In this document: positions 35,061 through 45,130 of the stretch, in pieces
How positions within the stretch are numbered: position 1 is the first letter of the stretch
How the letters are laid out: each line of letters opens with the position of its first letter
Source of the DNA: CAZUDI01 sp964618975
GTDB lineage: Bacteria > Desulfobacterota > Desulfomonilia > UBA1062
Direction: 5' to 3'
Assembly (NCBI GenBank): GCA_964618975.1
Contig: CAZUDI010000013.1
Coordinates: 1-64,000 of the forward strand
Length of the DNA: 64,000 bases
Position numbers and translations under genes: made by a program
Notes under the pieces: model-generated
Database searches by the model: none
What the model was told of the DNA's origin: nothing
The model's input: the letters and a program-made list of their open reading frames with translations, nothing else

Positions 35061-35837
35061 ATGGGAGGTGCCAAAGAGACCCGGCCGCGGATCGTGGCGG
35101 CCGGCGATTCGATTACGGCCGGCTGGCAGGCGGGCGGCTGCGAGATGGCACCCTTTGTCGATATCCATTCCCGGCGCCTGCTGCCGGGCACGTATCCCTA
35201 CGAGCTTTCGCTTCTGCTTGACCCCGAAGGGGATGGCGGCGAGGTCCTCAACCTGGGACGTAGCGGCAGCACCACGGCCGACTGGCTGCCCGGTGCCCGT
35301 TGGCACAAGCGGGGCTTTAGGGATTTTCCCCTCAACGGCGCCCCCTTGGACGAAATGCTCTGCCGCGACGAGCCACCCGGGATCTGCCTGCTGATGCTGG
35401 GGACCAACGATGTCAACCACGCCGTGCTGCCCGGATGGGTAGCGCGTCTCGACCGGCGGCTCAGCGGTTATGCGGCCGGGGACTTCCTGAAGAGCCGTGA
35501 GAACCTCGTCTGTACCCTGCTGGCACTCAAGCGGCGGGGTTTCACCACCTATCTGGCCAAGCTGCCACCCAACCGCTTCCGCGGGGGAATCAGCGCCCTG
35601 GGGATGGACCGGCTCTTCTTCGGGCCCGCCCGCGCCCGCGCGCGGCTGGAGGCCTACACGCGCATCCTCAACCGCCGCATCGAGGAGATCCTTGCCCGAT
35701 ATCCGGATCTCGCGCGGCCCGGGCCGGACTTCTTCACCCTGATGGCTGCGCCCGGGCTTTGGCAGCCGGACGGGTTGCATCCCAACACGCACGGCTACCG
35801 GACCATGGCACACGCCTGGGCAGACATCCTCCTATGA
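35061..35837 (+). CDS. SGNH/GDSL-family hydrolase
   Basis: 258 residues, no signal. Block I AAGDSITAG holds catalytic Ser17, block III LMLGTNDVNH supplies Asn, and block V DGLHPNTHGY gives Asp and His. The fold covers esterases, acyltransferases and lipases; the substrate is unknown. AGGAGGG precedes the ATG, which is 26 bases after the ABC ATPase stop, so the gene may be read with the transporter operon. Confidence 0.85.
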   Translation: MGGAKETRPRIVAAGDSITAGWQAGGCEMAPFVDIHSRRLLPGTYPYELSLLLDPEGDGGEVLNLGRSGSTTADWLPGARWHKRGFRDFPLNGAPLDEMLCRDEPPGICLLMLGTNDVNHAVLPGWVARLDRRLSGYAAGDFLKSRENLVCTLLALKRRGFTTYLAKLPPNRFRGGISALGMDRLFFGPARARARLEAYTRILNRRIEEILARYPDLARPGPDFFTLMAAPGLWQPDGLHPNTHGYRTMAHAWADILL

Positions 35838-35843
35838 GAAGCG

Positions 35844-35909
35844 TGGGTGCACCCTGGGCCCTCCTTGAGGCCGCAAACGGCGGGGAATGCGATCCTTAAG
35901 CGATTTAAG
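35844..35909 (-). repeat. 80-bp intergenic repeat, degenerate copy 10
   Basis: Minus-strand copy keeping the AAATCGCTTAAGGATCGCAT head and the CCGCCGTTTGCGG arm, with a truncated second hairpin. It is directly after the SGNH hydrolase stop. Confidence 0.6.
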
Positions 35910-36005
35910 GCTCCCGCTGTCACCCAGAAACAGGGGGGGTCAAGAAAGACGGGCGATTGACCGATAAAAACATCATAAGGATATCTCCGGCATAGGAAAT
36001 CGGTT

Positions 36006-36227
36006 ATGGAAGGGCACGACAACAAAAATTTTCTAAAACAGTTCATCGCCTCATCGGTACTCTGGGCTCTTGGCTATGGCGGCGTGTACGGGGTGATCTT
36101 TCATCCACTTCAGAGTGACCTTTTTCTCCCTCCCTACCATCTCCAGATAGCCATTGTCGGCATCCTGGCGTTCATATCGATGAACTTGTCGGTATATTAC
36201 GGGCTCAAGGTGCTGCGTTGGCGCTGA
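36006..36227 (+). CDS. small two-helix membrane protein, unknown
   Basis: 73 residues. Two hydrophobic helices (about 13-31 and 46-66) flanked by charged ends; no recognised family. A weak AGGAAATCGG-type site lies before the ATG. Codon use is similar to neighbours, but the region is more AT-rich than the window average. It is a stand-alone gene between the SGNH and HAD genes; it could be spurious, but the frame is clean and the helices are plausible. Confidence 0.55.
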   Translation: MEGHDNKNFLKQFIASSVLWALGYGGVYGVIFHPLQSDLFLPPYHLQIAIVGILAFISMNLSVYYGLKVLRWR

Positions 36228-36371
36228 AGACCGCAAAGAAGCCCGGGGGCAGGTAAAAAACCCCGGCACCCAAGTCCAAAAGGCTGCCGTCTGCCGCCAG
36301 AGGGCAGGGGAGCCATAGCCACATCCCCAATGATGATTCCACTGGCTGAGTGTGGCCCCAGAGGGGGAGGT

Positions 36372-37088
36372 TCAGTCCGGGGTCGGGTTCGAGGGGGGGG
36401 TGATGCATGTGGCCGGAATAGAGGCCGGGGTTTTGCGGAAGACACGCACGGGCCAGTTGTGGCGCCTGGCCGCCAGCCGCAGACGGATGTCGGGATTGAC
36501 CGCCACGGGGTGGCCCACGCAGAGCATCAGTTCGAGGTCGTAGATGGAGTCGGTGTAGAAATAACTGCGGCGCATGTCGATGCCGTGCTCGTGAGCCCAG
36601 GTCAGGGCATAATCGCGTTTGCCGCTGCCCTGGCATAGGGGCTTGACGATGCGGCCGGTGATGCGGCCCTCCTCGATTACGACCCGAGTGCTGATCACAT
36701 GCGGAAAGTTCAGGTGTTCGGCCATGGGTTCGGTGATGAAGCTCATGGCGTTCGAGATGAGCACGAGCGTATGCCCGGCTGAGCGGTGCTGCTCGATGAG
36801 TTCGAGGGCCTCCTGATAGATCGTCTTGGAGACCAGGTCATCGAACCAGGCCCGCGAGAAGCGCTCCATGTCCTGTACGCTCAACCCGGCGATGTTGGCC
36901 ACCAGATTGTCATACCACTGCTCGATCTTCAGCAGGGTGAGGCGGTAGAGCAGCATCTTCCAGGCCCCGGTGATCAGCCCCTGAACCGGAATCAACCCCT
37001 GCTGAAAGGCGTAGCGCGCCGAGGATAACCCCGAATTCTCCCAGATGATGGTCTTGTCCATGTCGAAAAAGGCGGCCACCGGTTCCAT
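36372..37088 (-). CDS. HAD-IB family phosphatase (SerB-like fold)
   Basis: 238 residues. Motif I AFFDMDKT with nucleophile Asp9 and Asp11, motif II VLISNAMS, motif III Lys in GSGKRDYAL, and motif IV SYFYTDSIYDLELM. The cap is alpha-helical. The length and motif IV spacing fit HAD-IB hydrolases related to phosphoserine phosphatase and lipid-phosphate phosphatases; the exact substrate is unknown. Start at 37088 with AGGAACAG upstream. It is convergent with the small membrane-protein gene and about 175 bases from the oxidoreductase. Confidence 0.87.
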   Translation of the reverse strand: MEPVAAFFDMDKTIIWENSGLSSARYAFQQGLIPVQGLITGAWKMLLYRLTLLKIEQWYDNLVANIAGLSVQDMERFSRAWFDDLVSKTIYQEALELIEQHRSAGHTLVLISNAMSFITEPMAEHLNFPHVISTRVVIEEGRITGRIVKPLCQGSGKRDYALTWAHEHGIDMRRSYFYTDSIYDLELMLCVGHPVAVNPDIRLRLAARRHNWPVRVFRKTPASIPATCITPPSNPTPD

Positions 37089-37262
37089 GGGTTCTGTTCC
37101 TACCAGATGCGTCAGATAAGTCAAGGAGATGCGATCATCGGTTTCCTTGTCGTCATGGGCGCTCCCTGTTCTTCGGACCCTTTCCGGCCACCGCAATGAT
37201 CCTGAATGAATACAGCAATGTGATCCTTGGCAGGGAGGCGCTTCCCCCGGGGGGCTCGGGGA

Positions 37263-38576
37263 TCAAGCGCCCTCGGCCGTATTTTCGGGGCGGGTGAGGA
37301 TGAGATCGCAGGCCTTCATGGCCGAGGAGAAGCTGATATCCCCGGAACAGCCGTCACCCTGCACCGTATCCCCCACGAAGAACAGGCCCTCGATCTCGCG
37401 GTAGGCGACCTCCGGTCGGTGGGGCTTGGCCTGGGCCGGGATGAGCACATTGCCGTTCATGACCCCGGCCACCAGCCGGCGCTCCCTTTTCACCCGGGGC
37501 AGGAAGGCGGGGAAGACCCCGGAAATGATGGCCTTGAGACGCCCCTCGGTCTCTTGGACCACCTCCTCATCCCCGGCAAATCCCCAGGGCAGCATGATCC
37601 CCCAGGAGGAGAGAAAACGCCCCGGCGGGGTGAGGCCGGGGTCGGAGTTGGACTGGAAACGGGCCCAGATGGGGACATCCACCCCGAGGATGCTGCCCCT
37701 GATGGGGGTCACGGGGCCATCGGTGATGAAATCCATCACGAGTCCGGAGCTGTTTTCGATGCCATCGACATAGGCCGCAAAGTCCGGCGTGAAGAGTTCC
37801 CGGGGAGCGATCTCGAAGAGCAGCGGCAGACGCGCGGCAAAGATGACCGTGGGTGCCTCACAGGGACCCCGCGCGGTCTGGACCCCGCGCACCCTCCTGC
37901 CCGCGAGGTTCAGGGCCTCAACCGGTTCATTGAGGAAGATGTCGCCACTGAGCTCGATATGGCGCCTCAGTCGACCGAAGAGCTGGGACGAGCCGCCGCG
38001 AGGCTCGCCGGCGCCGATGCCGGCCTCGAGGTAGCGCTTGACGAAGTCGATGACCTCGCCGGCGCTGACGCGCTGAATGTCCGGGCACATGATCATGAGC
38101 CCGAAAAAGGGCAGGAAGGCCTCCAGCTCTGGTGACTGCCGGCCGGCGAACTCCGCGAAGGTCGCATCGTACCAGAGATAAGGGTCGGTGCGTTTGATCC
38201 TGAGGAACAGCCGGAGCAGCGCCAGCCTGCTGGACAGCGGCAGCATGGGTGTGGTGAGGAAGCCCAGCGGTCCGCCGGGACGGGGCCACAGGCGGCCCCG
38301 GAAGATCAACTGCGCGTCATCGGCCTCAGGGACGAAATCGATCGCCTCGCCCAGGCGCGCGAAGACCGCGTTGGCCAGGCCCTTGGATCCCAGGCGGTGC
38401 GAGTGGGCCCCATATTCCCAGACATAGCCATCCTGGTCCCTGAAGGCGGAGGCCCGCCCGCCCAGGAGCGGCCCGGCCTCGAAGAGGGCCACCCGGTATC
38501 CGGCATGCGCCAGCAGCGCCGCTACGGACATGCCCCCGTATCCCGCTCCGATGATGATGGCATCATACATTGACAT
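37263..38576 (-). CDS. FAD-dependent phytoene-desaturase-like oxidoreductase
   Basis: 437 residues. N-terminal dinucleotide motif IIIGAGYGGMSVAALLAHAG and the GGRAS segment of the amine-oxidase/phytoene-desaturase superfamily, with the C-terminal FAD motif (FFVGDTVQGDGCSGDI). Related bacterial proteins include carotenoid and other unsaturated-lipid desaturases and isomerases, but no crt genes are nearby, so the role is open. GGGGG lies 6-9 bases before the ATG. It is divergent from the Gld-type ABC cluster, with about 220 bases between. Confidence 0.8.
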   Translation of the reverse strand: MSMYDAIIIGAGYGGMSVAALLAHAGYRVALFEAGPLLGGRASAFRDQDGYVWEYGAHSHRLGSKGLANAVFARLGEAIDFVPEADDAQLIFRGRLWPRPGGPLGFLTTPMLPLSSRLALLRLFLRIKRTDPYLWYDATFAEFAGRQSPELEAFLPFFGLMIMCPDIQRVSAGEVIDFVKRYLEAGIGAGEPRGGSSQLFGRLRRHIELSGDIFLNEPVEALNLAGRRVRGVQTARGPCEAPTVIFAARLPLLFEIAPRELFTPDFAAYVDGIENSSGLVMDFITDGPVTPIRGSILGVDVPIWARFQSNSDPGLTPPGRFLSSWGIMLPWGFAGDEEVVQETEGRLKAIISGVFPAFLPRVKRERRLVAGVMNGNVLIPAQAKPHRPEVAYREIEGLFFVGDTVQGDGCSGDISFSSAMKACDLILTRPENTAEGA

Positions 38577-38794
38577 ATATCCCCCTTATATCAAGCATAT
38601 GCGGGCTTGAGCCCAAAGTGTGGTTGCGGATCGACGGTGACGGTATGTAGGTCCCATCTTAACGTAAAGCGTGGAGGTTTGTCTACTGCAAGGCCTCAAG
38701 GGCCCCGGAAGTCCATGTATTGACATTTGGGGGATCTTGTGGTTGGTGAGCAACGTATGCGCTGTCATCGAGTGAGAAAAACGGGGAGGATGGT

Positions 38795-39719
<925 letters not shown>

Positions 39720-39727
<8 letters not shown>

Positions 39728-40481
39728 CGTGTTCCACAAAGAGTTAACCATCTATTTTGCCTCCCCCATCTTCTATGTCGTGGCCTTCATGTTCCTCCTG
39801 ATCACGGGGATCTTTTTCTACAACAACCTCACCTATGAGAGCCTGCTGGCTACCCGGCTGGCCCAGTACCAGTACACCGCGCCGCTCTCCCTCAATGATG
39901 TGCTCCTGCGGCCCTTATTCGCGGACGTCAGCATGCTGATACTCTTCGTGGTGCCCCTGATCTCCATGCGGCTGTATGCCGAGGAAATGGCGCAGGGCAC
40001 GATCGAGCTCCTGTTCACCTATCCCCTGAGCGATCTGCAGGTGCTGCTCGGCAAGTTCCTCGCCGGGCTGGTGGTCCTGCTGCTGGTCCTGGGGATCAGT
40101 CTGCATCAGATGTTCCTGCTGGCCTTGCTGACCTCGTTCGACTGGGGGATCGTCCTGGCGTCGTACCTGGGGCTGATGCTCATGGGCGGGGCCTTCCTGG
40201 CCCTGGGGATGTTCGTCTCCTGCCTGACCAGGAACCAGATCGTCGCCTCGGCCGGCACCTTCGGCCTCATCCTGGTCTTCTGGCTGGTGGGGTGGCTGGG
40301 GGAGACCCTGCCCCCGGGTACGGCGGCCGCCTTCCTGCAGGAGATCTCGCTTGTCGGGCATCTCTCCGGGTTCATCAAGGGCATGATCATGCTTAAAGAC
40401 GTCGTGTTCTATATCTTTTTCATCCTCTTCTTCCTCTTCGGATGTCTGAGGGTGCTGGAATCGCATACCTGGAGGGGGTGA
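39720..40481 (+). CDS. ABC-2 type permease, GldF-like
   Basis: 253 residues with six hydrophobic helices: FASPIFYVVAFMFLLITGIFF in the first, then DVSMLILFVVPLISMRLYAEEMAQGTIELLFTYPLSD (in parts), which is the conserved ABC-2/GldF membrane signature. It starts inside the ATPase gene end with GAGGAGGGTGCCC upstream and is followed by the GldG-like gene after 2 bases. The exported substrate is unknown. Confidence 0.88.
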
Positions 40482-40483
40482 AC

Positions 40484-41824
40484 ATGAAGGCATCCGTAAA
40501 ATACACCTCCCATACCGGGCTGCTGCTGGTCATCTTCCTGGCTATCCTCACGATCGCCTACCTGATAACGCTTAACCACAACCGGGTGTGGGACCTCACC
40601 GCCGGCGATGAGAACACCCTGGATGCCAAGACCACCGGTATCCTGGATGCGATCGACTTCGAGGTCATGGTCCGTCTCTTTGAGGCCCGCTCGCAGTCGG
40701 ACAGCGCCGAGAACCTGCTGGAGCTCTTCAACCTCGCCAACCCCCATATCCGCTATGAGATCATCGATCCGGACGCCAACCCCGCCAAGGCGCGCGAGTA
40801 TGGCATCCAGGATTACGGTCAGGCCGTGATCGAGGCCCGCGGCCGCAGCATCACGAGCGAGGGTCTTGACGAGGAGGGTCTGGTCAATGCCCTCCTCAGG
40901 CTCAGACGCGACCGCCAGAAGGTGGTGTATTTCATCACCGGCCACGGCGAACGCGCCCTTGAGGACACTGGCAGGGAAGGGCTCTCCACTCTGGGTGATG
41001 CGCTCGGAAAGGACAACCATGAAACAAGGCCGCTGCTGCTCCTGCGGGAGGACGCCGTGCCTCAGGATGCCGATCTGGTGGTCGTGGCCGGTCCCTCGAC
41101 GCCCTACTTTGCCGAAGAAAGAGCGGCGCTTGCGGATTACCTGGACAAAGGCGGCGCGGTGCTGTGCACCCTGGAGCCCGGCATCGACGCGGGGCTGTCG
41201 GGGATACTCGCCGCCAACGGGATCGCCGCCGGGGACGATATCATCATCGATACCTTCAGCCGCATGTTCGGGGGTGACTATACGATCCCGGTGGTCGTTT
41301 CCTACAACGATGTCGGCAAGCTCAAGGGCTTTTCCCTGGCCACCTTCTTCCCCACGGCCCGGTCCCTCTCCCCCCAGGAGAACCCCCCGGCGGGTATTAC
41401 GGTCCAGTGGCTTGCCCGCACCTCGGATCAGAGCTGGTCGGAGCATGATTTGCTCCAACTGAGGGAGAAGGGTCAGGCCGCCCTGGATCAGGGTGACGTG
41501 CCAGGCCCGCTGGACATCGCCCTGCTGGCGAGTAGGACCGTCGACGACGAGACCTCGGCGAGTCTCATGGTGTTCGGGGATACGGACTTCCTCACGAACA
41601 CCTACCTGATGGTCTCCGGCAACCGCGAACTGGCGCTCAACTGCATCAATCTGTTGCTCGATGAGGGTGCGCTGATCACCATTGAGAGGCAGCCCCCCCG
41701 GGAGCGGCCCTTCGTGCTTACCCCGGCGCAGACCCGCATGGTGTTCTGGGTGCCCTCTGTGGTGGTGCCCTCCCTCATCCTGCTGGTGGCCGTCCTCGTC
41801 TTCAGGGGCAGGCGGAGAACATGA
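40484..41824 (+). CDS. GldG-like accessory protein of an ABC exporter
   Basis: 446 residues. An N-terminal helix (HTGLLLVIFLAILTIAYLI) and a C-terminal helix (WVPSVVVPSLILLVAVLVF) frame a large extracytoplasmic domain with YFITGHGE and ADLVVVAGPSTP, which match the GldG/DUF7088-type architecture. The protein sits with the GldA/GldF-like pair as in Bacteroidetes gliding clusters and in many non-gliding bacteria. GGAGGGGG precedes the ATG, and its stop overlaps the DUF4340 gene (ATGA). No gliding genes are otherwise present. Confidence 0.85.
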   Translation: MKASVKYTSHTGLLLVIFLAILTIAYLITLNHNRVWDLTAGDENTLDAKTTGILDAIDFEVMVRLFEARSQSDSAENLLELFNLANPHIRYEIIDPDANPAKAREYGIQDYGQAVIEARGRSITSEGLDEEGLVNALLRLRRDRQKVVYFITGHGERALEDTGREGLSTLGDALGKDNHETRPLLLLREDAVPQDADLVVVAGPSTPYFAEERAALADYLDKGGAVLCTLEPGIDAGLSGILAANGIAAGDDIIIDTFSRMFGGDYTIPVVVSYNDVGKLKGFSLATFFPTARSLSPQENPPAGITVQWLARTSDQSWSEHDLLQLREKGQAALDQGDVPGPLDIALLASRTVDDETSASLMVFGDTDFLTNTYLMVSGNRELALNCINLLLDEGALITIERQPPRERPFVLTPAQTRMVFWVPSVVVPSLILLVAVLVFRGRRRT

Positions 41825-43119
41825 GCCTGCGCAGACTCCTGATCTATGGCCTGATCTTGGCCGGCGTGGGCCTGTACTACGCCTATGAACACCGGCAGGC
41901 CGGCCAGGAACGCAAACAGGAACAGCAGCACCGGCAGGTCTTCGACCTCCAGGAGGCGGATATCGATTCGCTGGTGCTGCACTCGGCCTCCCGGGATGAC
42001 CTGGTCCTTGAAAGACACGCTTCCCTCTGGCAGATCGTCCGTCCGCGGCCCTATGCGGCCGATCAGGGCCGCGTGGAGGCCCTGTTGCGGCAGATCCTCA
42101 GGACCGAGGCCCAGCGTTCTCTGGAGGCACCCGCAGACGGTGAACCGTTCGGGCTCGACACCCCCGCCCTCGAGATGATCTTCACGGCAGGACAGGAGGA
42201 GTACCGCCTGACCCTGGGCCAGGAGACCCCTACCCGGCAGTATGTCTATGCCCGTTCCTCCACCCGGGGAGAGATCTTCCTGGTCAATGGCTACCTGCTT
42301 TCCGCCCTGGACAAGGACCTCTTCTCCCTGCGGGACAAGCGCCTGATAACCCTGGATTATGCCACCATCGAGAGGGTGCGGATTGTCAGGGGGGCGCGTG
42401 AGCTCTCCTTTGCCCGCTCGGAGGAGGGCCGCTGGCGCCTGGAGGGTGATACCGAGAGCGTGCTCAAGGAGGCACGCCTGGATGCGTTGCTCATGCGTCT
42501 CTCTCAGCTTGAGGCCCGTTCGTTCCCGGAGGATGCTACCCTCAAGCATGGTCCTGCCCCGGTCAGCATCACCCTGGAAGGCGGCGGGGCCTCCCAGAGC
42601 CTGAGCATCTGGGACCTGAGGGAAGACGGGGAGGGACAGCTGATCGTCGCCCGTTCGAGTGTGCTGGATGAGCCCTGTGAAGTGACGGAAGACATCCTGC
42701 AGGTGATCCCCCGGGGACTCAAGGATGTGCTGGACCGCTCGATCCTGAGAATCGATCCGGATCGTATCCGGCGCATTTCTCTCATTGACAAGGATCATAA
42801 GATACGTTTCATGAGGAAGGACGATGCCTGGGAGGGCGAGGGGGGGGCGCAACCCGAGACCTGGCGCGTGCAATCGCTCATCATGGCCGTCGAGGACCTG
42901 GAGTACGATAGCGCACTACAGGCAATCCCCCCGGAGTATGGCACGGAGCGGGGGGTAAGCATCTGGTACGACGGCGAAGACCCGGCGCATGAGCTGTGGT
43001 TTAATGGAGACGGCTATGTGAAGACGGCGGGTAGTTGCTACCGCATAGAGAGAGACGGGATGATGAGGTTTATGGATGCCTGGGATATCCTCGTGAATGC
43101 CCCCGCCGGGAGCGATTGA
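41821..43119 (+). CDS. DUF4340 domain protein of the Gld-type ABC cluster
   Basis: 432 residues. One N-terminal helix (about 5-20) and a long beta-rich exterior domain with the repeated pattern HASLWQIVRPRPYAADQGRVEALL, which is the DUF4340 hallmark. DUF4340 proteins are regularly the last member of GldAFG-like operons; their function is unknown. A periplasmic partner of the exporter is inferred. The gene ends 4 bases before the dCMP deaminase start. Confidence 0.85.
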   Translation: MSLRRLLIYGLILAGVGLYYAYEHRQAGQERKQEQQHRQVFDLQEADIDSLVLHSASRDDLVLERHASLWQIVRPRPYAADQGRVEALLRQILRTEAQRSLEAPADGEPFGLDTPALEMIFTAGQEEYRLTLGQETPTRQYVYARSSTRGEIFLVNGYLLSALDKDLFSLRDKRLITLDYATIERVRIVRGARELSFARSEEGRWRLEGDTESVLKEARLDALLMRLSQLEARSFPEDATLKHGPAPVSITLEGGGASQSLSIWDLREDGEGQLIVARSSVLDEPCEVTEDILQVIPRGLKDVLDRSILRIDPDRIRRISLIDKDHKIRFMRKDDAWEGEGGAQPETWRVQSLIMAVEDLEYDSALQAIPPEYGTERGVSIWYDGEDPAHELWFNGDGYVKTAGSCYRIERDGMMRFMDAWDILVNAPAGSD

Positions 43120-43123
43120 GCCG

Positions 43124-43651
43124 ATGCGGCCCTCCTGGGATGAATATTTCATGATGCTGGCCAAACTGGCCGCATCGCGATCCACCTGCCTGTCACGGCC
43201 CACCGGGGCGGTGATCGTCAGGGATCGCCAGGTGTTGGTGACCGGATACAACGGGGCCCTGCCGGGACTGGAGCACTGCTCGGACGAGGGCCGGTGCTTC
43301 CGCCGGTCGCTGAACTGGCCCGAGGCCATGAAGTACGACATGTGCCGCTCGGCGCATGCCGAGGCCAACGCCATCGCCCTGGCGGCCAAGCAGGGCATCC
43401 GGCTGGAGGGCGGCACCATCTACTGTACCCTCGAACCCTGCCTCACCTGCGCCAAGCTGATCGTCATGTCCGGGATATCGCGCGTGGTGTACGAATATCC
43501 CTACGATTCCCCGCTCCCCGAACGGGACCGTTACTGGAAAGAGCTGCTCGCCTCCAGCCGCACCACGGTGGAGCCGCTGAGCCTCAAGGATGCGACCATC
43601 GCCTTTGCCGCTGCCTTCCTGAGGCCCGATACCTCGAAAAGGAGATTGTGA
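43124..43651 (+). CDS. dCMP deaminase family protein
   Basis: 175 residues. HAEANAI gives the zinc His and catalytic Glu, and EPCLTCAKLI the two zinc cysteines, as in deoxycytidylate deaminase. The segment SRPTGAVIVRDRQVLVTGYNG is the usual strand pair before the zinc site, and GRCFRRS is a further family-typical metal-adjacent loop. Converts dCMP to dUMP for thymidylate supply. The ATG at 43124 has GGGAG eleven bases upstream; an earlier ATG at 43097 is possible. The next gene is a Dcd-like protein 1 base after its stop. Confidence 0.9.
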   Translation: MRPSWDEYFMMLAKLAASRSTCLSRPTGAVIVRDRQVLVTGYNGALPGLEHCSDEGRCFRRSLNWPEAMKYDMCRSAHAEANAIALAAKQGIRLEGGTIYCTLEPCLTCAKLIVMSGISRVVYEYPYDSPLPERDRYWKELLASSRTTVEPLSLKDATIAFAAAFLRPDTSKRRL

Positions 43652-43652
43652 T

Positions 43653-44237
43653 ATGGTACTGGGAGCGGACAGGATCATCGACCTGGTGAAGGGCGGGGTC
43701 GAGGTGGAGGACCCCGAGACCGGAGAGCTGATGCGCAAGCCCCTCATTGAGCCTCTGGGGAGCGACCAGGTGGAGGGGATCGAGGGCACTACGGTGGACC
43801 TGCGGCTGGGGGCGATCTACCGTCCGGTGGGGGGCGCGAGCCTCATGCGGGACAGCCGCATGACTCCCCCCATCGAACTGGTCATGGATGCCCAGAGCTC
43901 CCCGGACGGGGTGTATGCCATCCAGCCCGGCGAGTATCTGCTCTTCCAGACCGTGGAGACGGTGAACATGCCCGGGGCCCTGTTCGCCTACATCCGGCCG
44001 CGCACCACGCTGGTGCGCTGCGGGATCCCCCTTGCGACCGCCTTCATATCGCCCAACTACCAGGGCCGGCTCACAGTGGGTATGCAGCATGCGGGTGCGC
44101 ATGCGGTGGAGATCCAGATGGGCTTCAGGATCCTGTGTATCGCCTTCTTCCCCATCGAGGGACAGGCGGTTCCCTATCGGGGGGTCTGGCAGGGAGACAG
44201 GGTCTCCACCGACGGCCTGCCGGAGCGGCCCTTTTGA
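43653..44237 (+). CDS. dCTP-deaminase/dUTPase-fold protein lacking the Dcd catalytic Glu
   Basis: 194 residues. The trimeric dUTPase-type fold is indicated by YAIQPGEYLLFQTVETV and the IRPRTTLVRCG segment that aligns with GRSSLARLG of E. coli Dcd. The aligned position of Dcd Glu138 (in IVLEFYN) is Gly in LTVGMQHAG, and the dUTPase motif-3 Asp is Ser in FISPNY, so neither canonical activity is certain. Alignment is by eye. AAAAGGAG precedes the ATG, and the frame is directly coupled to the dCMP deaminase, which suggests a linked role in pyrimidine nucleotide balance. Start and end look complete. Confidence 0.8.
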   Translation: MVLGADRIIDLVKGGVEVEDPETGELMRKPLIEPLGSDQVEGIEGTTVDLRLGAIYRPVGGASLMRDSRMTPPIELVMDAQSSPDGVYAIQPGEYLLFQTVETVNMPGALFAYIRPRTTLVRCGIPLATAFISPNYQGRLTVGMQHAGAHAVEIQMGFRILCIAFFPIEGQAVPYRGVWQGDRVSTDGLPERPF

Positions 44238-44315
44238 GGTGCCGATTTCCCAACCAGAGCCCCGGCGGGCGTGCACAGATAGGTGCGGCCCTACGCTCAG
44301 GCCCCGAGGTTGAAC

Positions 44316-45068
44316 GTGAGGGATGACGTGCGCAGGGGGGCCGATGAGACCCTCGATGACCTCTCCTGCGGGGGGCTCAGGCTCCTCCAGAAAAGACGGG
44401 GTTACCGCTTTTCCCTGGACGCCTACCTGCTGGCGGCCCTCGTGTGCGAACGGCCCGCCTCCCGGGTGCTGGATATCGGCGCCGGCTCCGGGGTGGTCGC
44501 GATCCTGCTGGCGGGCGTGAAAGGCCTGTCCGTCACCGGCGTCGAGGTTCAGGAAGGGGTTTGTGAGATGGCCAGGCGCTCGGTCAGGCTCAACCGTCTC
44601 GACGAGCGGATTCAAATCGTCCACGGCGATATCCGCAACTACCGGGGAGAGGCCCCCTTTGATGTCGTGGTGGCCAACCCCCCCTACCGGCCCCTGGCCA
44701 CGGGCCGCATGAATCCGGACCAGAGCAGGGCCGTCTCGCGGCATGAGCTGCTGCTCGACCTTGATACCCTCCTTTCGTGCACCTATAATGTTCTGAATGA
44801 GGGAGGGCGCTGCTATCTCATCTATCCGGCCTGGCGGTTGACCGATCTCCTGTATGCCCTGCGTGAGCACGGGATCGAGCCCAAGACGCTGGTCATGATT
44901 CACTCCCTGCCGGAGGGGAGGGCAGATCTATGTCTGGTGCGGGGTGTTCGGGGGGGCGGACGGGAGTTGCGGGTGGAAAGACCGTTTTACATCTACGCCG
45001 CCGAAAAGGCCTACAGCCCTCAGATGGAGCGGGTGTTCCGGGAGTTGGAGCTGCCAAAAAGCGATTGA
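44316..45068 (+). CDS. SAM-dependent methyltransferase, TrmN6 (tRNA1-Val A37) type
   Basis: 250 residues. FSLDAYLLAALV at the N-terminus, VLDIGAGSGVVAILLA for SAM binding, and VVANPPYRPL, the N6-adenine methyltransferase NPPY motif. This arrangement is that of TrmN6, which methylates A37 in tRNA1(Val); it sits 3.6 kb upstream of the tRNA-Val gene, but that need not be functional. A GTG start at 44316 with GAGG six bases before is preferred over an in-frame GTG at 44283. Followed by tig after about 60 bases. Confidence 0.85.
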   Translation: MRDDVRRGADETLDDLSCGGLRLLQKRRGYRFSLDAYLLAALVCERPASRVLDIGAGSGVVAILLAGVKGLSVTGVEVQEGVCEMARRSVRLNRLDERIQIVHGDIRNYRGEAPFDVVVANPPYRPLATGRMNPDQSRAVSRHELLLDLDTLLSCTYNVLNEGGRCYLIYPAWRLTDLLYALREHGIEPKTLVMIHSLPEGRADLCLVRGVRGGGRELRVERPFYIYAAEKAYSPQMERVFRELELPKSD

Positions 45069-45130
45069 CCGCAAGGGCCAATACGTGTTGATATGAAACC
45101 ATACCAGGGGATTTACGGAAAGGAAAATGC

